Shown: positions 21,827-30,880 of the stretch, one piece after another
How the letters are laid out: each line of letters opens with the position of its first letter
Position numbering within the stretch: position 1 is the stretch's first letter
Assembly (NCBI GenBank): GCA_021234155.1
Contig: JAJEKV010000288.1
Location: forward strand, 58,001-122,000
Length of the DNA: 64,000 nucleotides
From: Isoetes taiwanensis
Taxonomy: Eukaryota; Streptophyta; Lycopodiopsida; Isoetales; Isoetaceae
Direction: 5' to 3'
Program-made: the position numbers and the translations under genes
Notes under the pieces: model-generated
Database searches by the model: none
What the model saw: the letters and a program-made list of their open reading frames with translations, nothing else
Told to the model about the DNA's origin: nothing

Positions 21827-22619
21827 TAAACTCCCTTTTTAATTTTGGGCATTGACTTTTAAAGTGACCACTCTCATGGCAGTAATAGCATGTAACTTGC
21901 TTCTTTGCACCAGTGAGCAATATTTCAGCAGTGTCTTCTCCTTCCTTTAATTTCTTTTGCTCAAATTCTGTTCTCAACACTTTTTCTGCCTCTTCTCGTG
22001 TTTTACACATATTTCTTATTAATAATCCTAGCTGTTCATTGTCAATGATAGCCCTAGAAATTTGTAAAACTTGGCTTCTTTCTGATACATTAACTGCTGC
22101 TGCTGACAAGTCAGCAATAATGTTATCAAACTGATTAAAGTATTCTGAGACATCCCCTTCTACTTGAAGTTTTAAACTTCTGAGTTCATTTTCCAATAAT
22201 TCAATCTGTGAGGAGGTCTTCTCCTCATAATTCTTAAGAAGAAATATCCACATTTTCCTAGGAATTTTCTCTCTCAGTTTTAGTCTAATAGTAGAACTTA
22301 CCTTACAGGAGATAATTCCTTGTGCCTCCTTGATTCGTGCATACATTGACCTCCCTGCCATTCCTCCTTGGCTGACCACTGTTTCTCTTGTCTCACCTGC
22401 ATTTGCATTAGTAACATTTGAATTTACAGATCCTTCTGACACAGACCTTTCAATGGTGTTAACTGGACTGCTCAAGTCCACACCTTCTGGGTCAACAAGA
22501 TCCCAAAGCTCTTCTACTTCAAGTATATGTTTAATAGCATCTTTCTATACCTGAAAGCCTGCTCCTCCTTTGAATGTTTCAACACTGCTCAAAAGACTAG
22601 CACCAAATCTGCTTGACAT
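21827..22619 (-). pseudogene. Copia gag, interrupted by the transposon
   Basis: The minus-strand start ATG at 22619 gives MSSRFGASLL. A gag N-terminal region with ELWDLVDPEG follows, then a UBN2-type capsid-like region (MWIFLLKNYEEKTSSQ, EYFNQFDNII, LLIRNMC). A CCHC zinc knuckle, CYYCHESGHFKSQC (CX2CX4HX4C), lies near 21846-21887. A stop codon (TAG, plus 22545-22547) interrupts the frame early. The frame then runs into the transposon at 21827. With the transposon removed it continues through KREF into the second knuckle at 11030, so this was one gag-pol frame. Confidence 0.85.
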
Positions 22620-22648
22620 CTTCTTCAAAGAATGCTCAAGCACAACAT

Positions 22649-22660
22649 GCTCTGATACCA
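22649..22660 (-). other. Copia primer-binding site (tRNA-iMet)
   Basis: On the minus strand this reads TGGTATCAGAGC two bases inside the LTR. It is the standard plant copia primer-binding site for initiator methionine tRNA. Confidence 0.92.
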
Positions 22661-22662
22661 AA

Positions 22663-23253
22663 TGATGAATTTGAGAACAATTTATTTGTATAATGGACTC
22701 TTGAACCTTGTCTAGCAATTAACCTTCCAAAGATCAAACCTGCAATGGTTTCACAAGTTAGCATGAACTTTTGAAACTATAGAAATATTAGATCAATGAA
22801 CCATAGGAATAATTATTTGAAAGTTACTGTTCATTCGAGCATTGACTCGATTACTGTAGCAGTATTGACCGAAATTCCTTCACCAATAGTCCGAACTTAA
22901 ATCCATTCAATAGACCTGAATCTTGCCGGAATTGCCTGTAATTAACTGTATATAGGTTTGTTACAAGTTTATCTATATGCACAGTGGTTAGATCGTCGGT
23001 TTAGGCCCGAGAATCTATCGACCTTGAGCTGGAACAATTTGAATGGTTTTGGCTCCATTTCGGTAGCCTTAACCTCCTCAAATATTTTTAGCAACAATAT
23101 TATCCGATGAACCCATGGTTCAATGTTTATATGTACACAAGTAACTAGGCAAATGAAATTTATCATTTCACCTAGTTGGTATGATGACTCCAATAGTTAT
23201 ATGATGTAACTTCCCCTAGGAATATATGATGAACAAATTCTTAAATCCCAACA
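22663..23253 (-). repeat. Copia LTR (5' LTR of the minus-strand element)
   Basis: 591 bp, TG...CA, about 98 percent like 6939-7532 by eye. It is followed by the pentamer tgttg. Confidence 0.95.
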
Positions 23254-23908
23254 TGTTGTAATTATAAAACTTTTGCAAATATGGAAATATGTTTTGATCG
23301 AGTTTAAAGTGCAAAAGTGTAAGTAATAAGGTTGTAATGATGATATGTGCATTTGGACCCCTTTGATCTAGACCTTCTCCGAACGAAAATTCCAAAAATT
23401 GGTCTGTGTGCTGGAGATGAATTAGGAATCCAGCTGGCAAAAAATTAGAATTTATTTTTATACATGCATTAATTACGAATTTATGAATGTCTTGCCACTG
23501 CAAAAGCGCCCCCCGATTTCTAATTGCCACATCGGGAGGAGGACATACCCAAACACCGTTCCGTCAGTTCCCCTTGCTCCACTTTCTCAACCGCAGCTTC
23601 TCGGCCACGTCCCAACTGCAACAGACCAAAACTCGGCCTCCAAAATGCAAACCCTTCTAGAACCTGGCAACCCACAGGGTTTACGTTTCGGAGGCCCTCT
23701 CCTTGTCAGATTCGGCCAGGACCTTGCGCCGTGTCTTGACGTGGAGTGGGGGTGTTGACGCCAGAGCACGGACCCTAAAATCCCCCCAGAAGCTGCTTGC
23801 CCCAAACGTCCTCTCCCCAAGGCCCTGGGGATGGACGGGCAACCTCCCCTCTCTGGAACCGTGATTTGGCTCTGCCAAATTTAGACAAAAAGTCAGTGTT
23901 TTTGACCC
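23254..23908. other. Original 3' flank of the H3-like gene, no gene seen
   Basis: Before the copia insertion this followed the H3-like stop codon by a few bases, so the start may be its 3' untranslated region. The rest shows only short shadow frames. Confidence 0.4.
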
Positions 23909-23981
23909 CACCCCTCACAGAGTGCGCCAGAAGCATTTCCAAAACTTTTAAGAATGGCTTTCGTGCACTGTGTGAGTGGTC
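23909..23981. repeat. 73-bp near-palindrome, copy 3
   Basis: The same 73-bp unit as at 5286 and 5484, starting cacccctcacagagtgcgcc and ending gtgtgagtggtc. Copy 4 starts 203 bp downstream. Confidence 0.85.
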
Positions 23982-24111
23982 GGCCACTGATCTATATCCA
24001 GACTTGCCCAAATGTAGAAAGTAAGGGCACAGACCGCCTTAACTCGTCGAGATAAGTAGGTTCTATCTTTAGATTGCAAATTCTGAGCCATCTAGGACCC
24101 AAACAGGAGCC

Positions 24112-24184
24112 CACCCCTCACAGAGTGCGCCAAGAGCATTTCCAAAATGTTTGAGAATGGCTCTCGCGCACTGTGTGAGTGGTC
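24112..24184. repeat. 73-bp near-palindrome, copy 4
   Basis: This is the second unit of the 23.9-kb pair. It lies about 168 bp before the TATA box of the next gene. The right arm, CTCGCGCACTGTGTGAGTGG, is identical to the matching part of copy 1. Confidence 0.85.
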
Positions 24185-24319
24185 AGACCAAAATGGCCCA
24201 AACTCATCCCAACTACCTCCAAATTAGATGAAATTTGTGCAATAAGATCTTCGGATGTACTCTTTAACCTAGATTACCTATGAATTGCATAGCAGCACCT
24301 CAAAGTGATAGATATCCCC

Positions 24320-24362
24320 AAACCCTAAAAATTCTTCAAATTAGGGTTTTGCCTATAAATAG
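24320..24362 (+). promoter_or_regulatory. Promoter of the unknown 135-aa gene: telo-boxes and TATA
   Basis: Telo-box AAACCCTAA (24320-24328), reversed telo-box TTAGGGTTT (24341-24349) and TATA box CCTATAAATAG (24352-24362). The TATA string is identical to the H3-like promoter. The leader to the ATG at 24473 is about 80 bp. Confidence 0.7.
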
Positions 24363-24472
24363 AACCACAACCCTCATTTGCACCCTACTCTATCTCTCCT
24401 CACTCCAAGGCAATTTTTCAGCTCCCAGAGGTGCTTCCAGATCTGTTTGATAACCCCAGCAGTATCAGCATC

Positions 24473-24880
24473 ATGGCAACTTCCGCATTCACACGATGGT
24501 ACAATGCCACTGCTCATGTGGCTAAAGCTGACATCGACTCGATCTTCGCTGTGTTTCAAAAGGAGATCGATGTGGATGCCACCATAAATGCTACTCCCTT
24601 CTATCAAGAGATCATGACCGAGTTCCATGCCAAGATAGGGCCCTCTCTGGTAGAACTTCCCCCCTGCATAGGATACTTTGCATCTAGCATGGCTCTCCGT
24701 GCAGCTCTGCAGGACATCCCAAAAATAGACAAGTACCTAGAAAATAAGGCTACCCGCATGCCCAACTACATGACAATAGACATAAATAGGAGGAGATATT
24801 TCTCTTACACTGTAGTTGTAGCTATATTTTTGTCCCAAAGAGCCCAAACCCAGCAGGGGAACCCTCTATTCAACCTCTAG
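24473..24880 (+). CDS. Unknown 135-aa protein under the palindrome promoter
   Basis: This open frame starts at the first ATG after the TATA box (MATSAFTRWYNATAHV). It is mixed helical in look, with acidic and hydrophobic alternation (KADIDSIFAVFQKEI), LPPCIGYFASSMALRAALQ and DINRRRYFSYTVVVAIFLSQ. There is no signal peptide and no motif I recognise. The final residues may be off-frame: in another frame a plausible longer acidic end (EPMAMEAGEEEQMGV) runs to a stop at 24949-24951, so a one-base slip near 24840 is possible. It is not a histone. Its only link to the H3-like gene is the shared promoter architecture and former adjacency. Confidence 0.5.
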   Translation: MATSAFTRWYNATAHVAKADIDSIFAVFQKEIDVDATINATPFYQEIMTEFHAKIGPSLVELPPCIGYFASSMALRAALQDIPKIDKYLENKATRMPNYMTIDINRRRYFSYTVVVAIFLSQRAQTQQGNPLFNL

Positions 24881-24959
24881 AGCTTGAACCCATGGCCATG
24901 GAAGCAGGTGAAGAGGAGCAAATGGGTGTTCGCATACTACGGGTGGCATAAATGACACC

Positions 24960-25124
24960 ATTTTTAGCCCTAAATAATAGCGCTAATTAACGGAGTGTAA
25001 CTGAATTTTTAAATTTTATTTTAGCACTAAATCCCGCCCATGGGATCCTAAACCGTCGAACCTTTCTTCCTTTCCTTCTTTCTTGGACTTTCTTGGATCG
25101 GATTCAGAAATATAGCTACTCCCC
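24960..25124. other. Flank of the second transposase relic
   Basis: AT-rich, with repeated words such as gctaa/ttagc that recur to about 27650. No TIR pair was found. Confidence 0.3.
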
Positions 25125-25480
25125 ATCGAGATCCCCGTACTCTATTTGGTTAACTGACCGGATCAAATTGTTGTGACTTTACTGCTCCTACAGCAGTAAT
25201 TTTCGAAATCCGTTATTTGTACCATTCTAAACAATCAATTGTCAGTCATTAGATTCAACAAAAGCTTCAATCGAGATCCCATTTCCCTACTTGGTTAAAT
25301 GGCCGGATTAAATTGCTGTGACTAGGCTGCTTTCACAGCAGTACTTATCGAATTCGGTTATTTCTACCATTCTAAACAATCGATTGCTAGTCAATCGAGA
25401 TCCCATTACCCTGCTTGGTAAAGAGCTCGGATCAAATTGCTCATCTGAACAATTTCTCAGACTCAAGAAAAGTTGTTCTA
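25125..25480. repeat. Imperfect tandem repeat, three units
   Basis: Units begin atcgagatccc at 25125, 25270 and 25394 (spacings 145 and 124). Each contains tggttaa, gatcaaattg and taccattctaaacaatc. The third is cut short. Confidence 0.7.
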
Positions 25481-26242
25481 GTGGTAAGCATCTAATCTTT
25501 GTTGACAAATCTTTGGGAATGGTAAATAATGTGGAAATGGTTTCATTCTATTATATTTCATGCTTCTATATTGAGGACAAAGGTAATGTAGCAGGTGTGG
25601 AGGATTGCATTCCATCTTGCTTTGATTCATCTCTTTATTAGTGTGATATTTCAAGCTAGAATTTTTTGGGCTTGGCATTTGCGGAAAGTACAGCGCAGTA
25701 ATGTTTGGTCGTGCAAGTTCAGTAGTTGATGCGAACGAGTTAAGCATTTGGTACTATGTTTGCAGACAATCAGTTAGCAAATTATGCTAACAGGTTATAT
25801 TGGTACTATGTTTCGCAGGCAGTACTTGCTAGTTAGTATGTGTTGTGTACGAGTTACTTAGTGATTTCGTTATATGTTTGCAGGCAACATTTGCTAAGTA
25901 GCAGGTTACATTAACAACGCAAATTTTGTGCTACACTTGCAGGCTCAAATTGTCATTAGCGGCGGTTGCTAAGAAGATGAAGTTCAGTGCTAAGTTAGAA
26001 AGAGTTAGCTGCTATTTAGCATGACATGCTAAGCATTTGCTATCTTGCAGACAGTAGGCTCAAGTTAATTGGTGTTGATGACAATTAGTAATTATTTGGA
26101 AAAAGTAGCAGTTCATTGCTAAGCTCTTAAAGTTAGTACTACTCAGGATACTTAGTGCTATGATTTGGATTGGTTTAGTTTTTTGCAGACACAATGAAGA
26201 ACTTCCACTGATATATAATTTCAAAGCTGGTGCAGGGATAGA

Positions 26243-27219
26243 ATGGCAACAAAGAAAACTCAACCTAAAGTGACCATAGACGAAGAGGATGCAAGGAGGA
26301 TGTTTGATACATCTGTGTTGCCTTTTGAGGGCATGACCTCTTTAGATGTAAGAAAGGCAGATGTGGCTGAAGATGAGATAAGCAAAATATTTGGTTGTGT
26401 AAAACTGGTGGGTACCAAGCAAATTTATAAGTCTAATCGAATGAATCCACTATTTGTGGATCAGTCTATGAACATCTACAGAAGATGTTACCAAAGAACT
26501 GATGTTTGTGTTGGAGAGATTGAGCACGGGCATTCACTTTGCATGCGAGAGGACAAAAGATTAACTGACAGTCATTTGTGGTTGCAAATCTTTTAAATAT
26601 TCCTGACCTGAAGTTAAGAATAAAAATTATTTACTTATCCCTCAACCCCCTAGGTGTGTTACAAAAGCAATTGCAACATGCAGGCTCCATAATCACAAAA
26701 ATGTTTTTGGATTTGACAGGTCCGATGTCTACAGACCAGAAGAAAGAAGTATGGCATCTAGTGGAGAACAACAAAGTTATGCATGTTGCAGTGTCTGATA
26801 AGGAAAAGATTGTTTACAGTGAAATTGGCGGTAGCATCCAAGAAACCATACAGCATGTGAAATGAGTGGAGTCCAATGACAAATTAGCAGCAAAAAGAGC
26901 AGCATTAGTCATGGCACTTGGGAAGGTCAGGCATGGAAGCAAAAGATTAGCTGCCAAGGCTTTAGGAATTCATCCAAGGAATTGTCCCAGAGCTAAGAAG
27001 CACCGTGTTGCAATTAGTAATAAAAATGCATTGTGGCCTCTTGGGGGAACGAAGAAGAGAAAGGATTCCCTGAGCCAAGAAGTGATTGAAAAAGTTGAGG
27101 ATTATTGGACAAACTATACCAGAGTTTCGCCTAGCTTCAAGGACGTCAGATCTGGTAGAGGAAAACATCCTAAGCATCCAACACATTACCTTGATATGAG
27201 CCAGGTATACTATCTGTAG
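26243..27219 (+). pseudogene. Second transposase-like relic
   Basis: Frame one (26243-26596) reads MATKKTQPKVTIDEEDARRM and is unrecognised. A second frame (about 26665-27219) contains LTGPMSTDQKKEVWHLVENN, a stop at 26863, then SKRLAAKALGIHPRN and VEKVEDYWTNYTRVSPSFKD followed by HPKHPTHYLDMSQ. That last part resembles the stretch that precedes DUF7869-type transposase cores. An 83-bp repeat (26581-26663) sits at the frame change. No catalytic part is present, so this is a fragment of another DNA element, or of an unknown gene. Confidence 0.4.
26581..26663 (-). repeat. 83-bp repeat shared with 54355-54437
   Basis: Identical to 54355-54437 except for one base (ctgaagtta versus ctgaggtta). 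On the minus strand it begins TGTAACACACCTAGGGGG, a typical gypsy LTR start, and stops abruptly at both sides. At 54.4 kb it forms the outer end of an LTR-like segment. Confidence 0.85.
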
Positions 27220-27415
27220 AACAGTTTTTTACTAAGTCTTTTTCACGTTTACTAATACTAATATTTTTTATAAGTTTTGAACTATTGATTCTAATATAAA
27301 TTGTGTCTGCTAATGGAATTAATCTGCACGTTCTTCTCGTGCTAGCAAGTTTTAGTGCTATTGATGGTTGATAATGAATCATTTTTTGATATAGTGCTAA
27401 GGTTTCTCACCTTTA

Positions 27416-27551
27416 TAATGTTGGTGTCACTTTTAGTAATTGTGTTGATGTTAGTGCCACTGTTAGTGATTTTGTAAATGACAGTGCTAATATTACCAAT
27501 TTTGTTAATGTTGGTGCCACTGTTAGTAATTTTGTCAATGTTAGCACTAAA
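27416..27551 (+). repeat. Minisatellite, period about 33 bp
   Basis: Four imperfect units of the form ATGTTRGTGCCACTGTTAGT-AATTTTGT-A are present. Confidence 0.7.
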
Positions 27552-27659
27552 CTTAATCTCTAGTTAGTGAAGCCCACCTACCACTACAGATTAGCAATGC
27601 TTTCATCCCAATGTCCTAGCACCGGTTAGTGGTTTGGTTTGCTAAGGGTTGTGTTGTAA

Positions 27660-28456
27660 TGCTAATGGAATCAGTAATTAGTCCTAGGACGATGCTTCTC
27701 CCTCAAGACCATATAAAGGCTAGCGTGAAATAAATTTCGGAGGCTACGATTTTAGGATTTTCGTACCATTAGAATCTTAATCGTAATAATTTAGTAGGAT
27801 ACGAAGTGAAATGCAATTACCTTGAAATGACCATAATTTTATTTTCTAAAACATTAAAAATATATATATACACAAGAAATTTAATGTGTCCTATGGCACA
27901 TTGTTCCAGTTTTAGCATGTTCTTACGGTGCAAGGCCCTGTCGTGCTCTAATAACCAACGATTCTACTGAGATTCTCTTGTGATTCCTCTATATTCTTCA
28001 ACATTCTATGTACTATATTTAGCATTCTTGAAGATTCCCCTAGATTCTCTTAGAATTTTCTATTTTAATTGAGGTGCTTACCCATGAGCATTTAGAACCT
28101 TCCAGAATAATCTATTTAGGATCTGTGCAACATTTCTAAAACACTTTCTATTTTTAGACTGAGGCACTTGCCCTGAGCATCTAGAACATTTTTTTTTCAA
28201 GATTTATATTGTACACTTATTATGAAACATTTTAGAACATTCTATTGTGGCTCTTTGCAAAATCTTAAAAAAACTCTAAGATTTCATCAAGATTTTCTTA
28301 GAGTCCCTTAGATATTATGAAGATTCCTTTAGATTCAACTAGATCCTATATTATAATGTTTTAGTGTATTGTTTGGATCCAGCCCTAGATCGGACGGCCC
28401 AGGTTTTGAGTTAAAATATTAACGGTCGAGATGCCTTTGATTTTTTTGGTCTTCTC
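27660..28456. other. AT-rich flank with degenerate GATTCTC/CTAGATT repeats
   Basis: About 27960-28350 is full of short words like gattccc, cttagatt and acattct, similar to 32540-32930. No gene is seen. Confidence 0.5.
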
Positions 28457-28464
28457 GCTCTAGG

Positions 28465-29003
28465 CAATGTTGTTAAAAAACCCGTTTTTTATTTTTAAAG
28501 TACCTCTATAAAAATCTTCACGTTTTTTAAAGGATTTTTATGATTTGGTATGGCCAAAAAACAAAATTGCACATTCTTTGCACTGCTTTATTGGACATAT
28601 TTGCTATCAAGACGTAGTATACCAATAAGTAAATCAGAAGCTTATGCTGATATTAGAAACTATTAAGTTCAAGTACAAAGATATCATAGCTATTTTGCCA
28701 TGCAACTCTTAAGAAAGTTCAGAAAAACATTATTTTAGAGGTTAAGATATATAAGAATTCTATATACAAAGACAAAGATAAATAAGTTCAAGAATAACAT
28801 ATATTTGGATTAAAAAAATCATAGTCTAAAGATTTTTAAGGATTTTTAAAGATTTTTAAAGATTTTTAAGGATTTTAGAGATTTTTAACGTATTTTATAT
28901 AAAATACGTTTTTAAAGATTTTTTCCAAAAATTTTAAAAATCTTCAAAAAATCTTAAAAAACGTTTTTTAAACGTACGGATTTTGACGTACTTAACAACA
29001 TTG
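28465..29003. mobile_element. hAT-type MITE with 8-bp target duplication
   Basis: The 539-bp element starts CAATGTTGTTAA and ends TTAACAACATTG (perfect 12-bp terminal inverted repeats). The 8-bp GCTCTAGG flanks it on both sides (28457-28464 and 29004-29011). Eight-bp duplications and CA-starting ends are hAT hallmarks. The interior is AT-rich, made of AAAGATTTTTA-like runs and largely self-complementary, with no coding capacity. Confidence 0.92.
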
Positions 29004-29011
29004 GCTCTAGG

Positions 29012-29897
29012 TTAGGGCTTCCTCGGCTATGGCAGATCAGGGCAAGGTCTGCAACAGCCATGGCGGCAAAACTCAGTGTTTAGGGGTTAGGGTATTTCGT
29101 TTGTCTAATACACCCATCCATTTCCGGTGCTGGATTGGCAGAAGAAGATGAAGCAGAGCTTCTTGGTGAGTCTCGGTCATGGAGTTCTTGCTCGAAATGG
29201 TTGCTCCAGCAAGGTTTTCAGCTATGGCGCTACCTGCGGCTGCAAGTCCTCCGTCTTCTGTTGCTGCTTTTGAAGAAGCGGCGCCTGTATCTGGTCTAGG
29301 ATTCGACTGGGGCTTCTGCTGTTAAAAGGTACGCTAGGATTGCTAGTAAATTTTTGCTTGAAGTTCTCAGAGGTGAAAGGAGCTTTTCTTCTTCTCATGA
29401 TGATTCAAAAACCATTGGCTCTGAAAATGGGTTGGTTCAAGAATCCGTTTTAGAGAGTGCCCAAATTGCTAACGGTGGATGAACATAAACAAATTGGAGG
29501 AGCCTATTGCACAAAGTTTGACTGAATATGACAGCAACAAATTCAAGGAGTATGAGGTCTTCATCTACAAAGTCTGATTGAATAGGACAACAAGCATCTT
29601 CAGCCATATTATATATCTCAGATAACATTCTACATCCAAAGGTAAAGAGCTGATACAACCTATATTGTAATAGCCTCTGTCTTCTATCTATCACTAAACA
29701 TGGTGGGTTCCCGAGTTTTATAAGCTCTGTGGGTAGCACTTGGCTATGGAGCTTGCATCTAGGGATATAAAGGTTGCAGCAAAAGCGATACAGTTGGATT
29801 ATTAAGCCATTCCTTCCATCCGAAGGCTGCAGCTATGGAACCAGACATATCTTCTTTTCAAAAAATCGCATTTCAGCAACAGAAAGGATGCATTGGG
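29012..29897. other. Flank with possible exon fragments
   Basis: The first part (29020-29330) is GC-richer than its surroundings and has short plus frames such as MALPAAASPPSSVAAFEEA (from 29226). These could be exon remnants, but no family is recognised. Confidence 0.25.
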
Positions 29898-30249
29898 CAT
29901 TCTAATCATTGCATCTACATGTTTTGTTTGTGCTGGCAAGACGCTCCTCCTTCGGCAAGTAACATGATTTAATTTCAAAATATTACATGGGTTCACAATG
30001 CCCATGCAAAGTCGATTATCAAGGTGAGCTTAGAATTTCCTTTTTAATATGCTTTCAAGCTTCTAAAATTAGTATTCTAATCACTGCATCTATGTCTTAT
30101 TGTGCTGACAAGATGCTCCTCCTTCGCCAAGTAACATGATTTAATCCCAGGATATTGCATGGGCTCACAACGCCCATGGAAAGTCGATTATTAAGGTGAG
30201 CTTAGAATTTCCTTTTCAATATCCTTTCAGGCTTCTAAAATTAGTATTA
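29898..30249 (+). repeat. Tandem duplication, period 176 bp, exon-like
   Basis: Two units begin tctaatcaYtgcatct at 29898 and 30074. Each ends a potential exon at AAG|GTGAGC, preceded in one frame by WVHNAHAKSIIK or WAHNAHGKSIIK. This looks like a duplicated exon-intron junction of an unidentified gene. Confidence 0.55.
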
Positions 30250-30438
30250 GGAAGTAAGATCCCCCATCCCAATACTGATAGCAGTATTGGACAAATATGC
30301 CTTGGTCCAGTGTTTAGTGATAAACGGAGCCTTATGGTCACCATGAGCAACCTGCATAGTCCTTTGGATCCTGAACTTGCTGCAATGTATAAACAATAGG
30401 TCAAAATATGATTCCTGTGTAAGAAGTCAGGTATGTGG

Positions 30439-30880
30439 AATAGAATAGAATAGAATAGTTTTTTTAACGTCCACGGAGACCAATAGGTCATGGGACCCAT
30501 ACAATGGGCTAGTACAATCATTACTACTAGGATTAAAAAACCCCTGCCTCGAAAGAATTTCAAGGGAAAAACCTTTGCAGTAATGATGATACTAGACAAA
30601 CAGAGATAATGACTACTGGGGGCTCAGTAATTGCAGACGTTTATCTAGAACCTCAAGTATGTATAATGCCAAGTCATGCACAGATGGTGCTCTGAGAGTT
30701 GTGGGAGCGTGGAATAGAATGCTAAGGTCAAAAAATGATTCCGGACTATCTCAAAAGCAGGGCAACTCAGAAGAGTATGGCTTTCAGAAGAGTATGTGGA
30801 AAAGCATGAAGTTCTGCTGAAATTGCAATAGTTTCTCACAGCCATGGTGTAGTTAACAATTTTAAAAGGCACTTCTTTAA
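30439..30880 (-). mobile_element. 5'-truncated LINE tail with ATTCT microsatellite
   Basis: On the minus strand, coding-like sequence with ESHTLLSCPAFEIVR (a zinc-finger-like C/H end) is followed by an untranslated stretch ending CGTGGACGTTAAAAAAAC and then (TATTC)n at 30439-30458. It matches the 3' end of the LINE at 60218-62160. Confidence 0.7.

Larger units (their letters stand above)
6939..23253 (-). mobile_element. Ty1/copia retrotransposon, carrying a nested DNA transposon
   Basis: This is a copia-order element (gag, protease, integrase, RT, RNase H) read on the minus strand and bounded by two LTRs that start TG and end CA. The LTRs differ by about a dozen substitutions and a 3-base indel over roughly 591 bp. 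The primer-binding site is next to the right LTR and the polypurine tract next to the left LTR. Flanking pentamers are tcttg (6934-6938) and tgttg (23254-23258), a target duplication with one mismatch. Subtracting the nested 10.8-kb transposon leaves about 5.5 kb, normal for copia. It landed immediately 3' of the H3-like gene. Confidence 0.93.
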
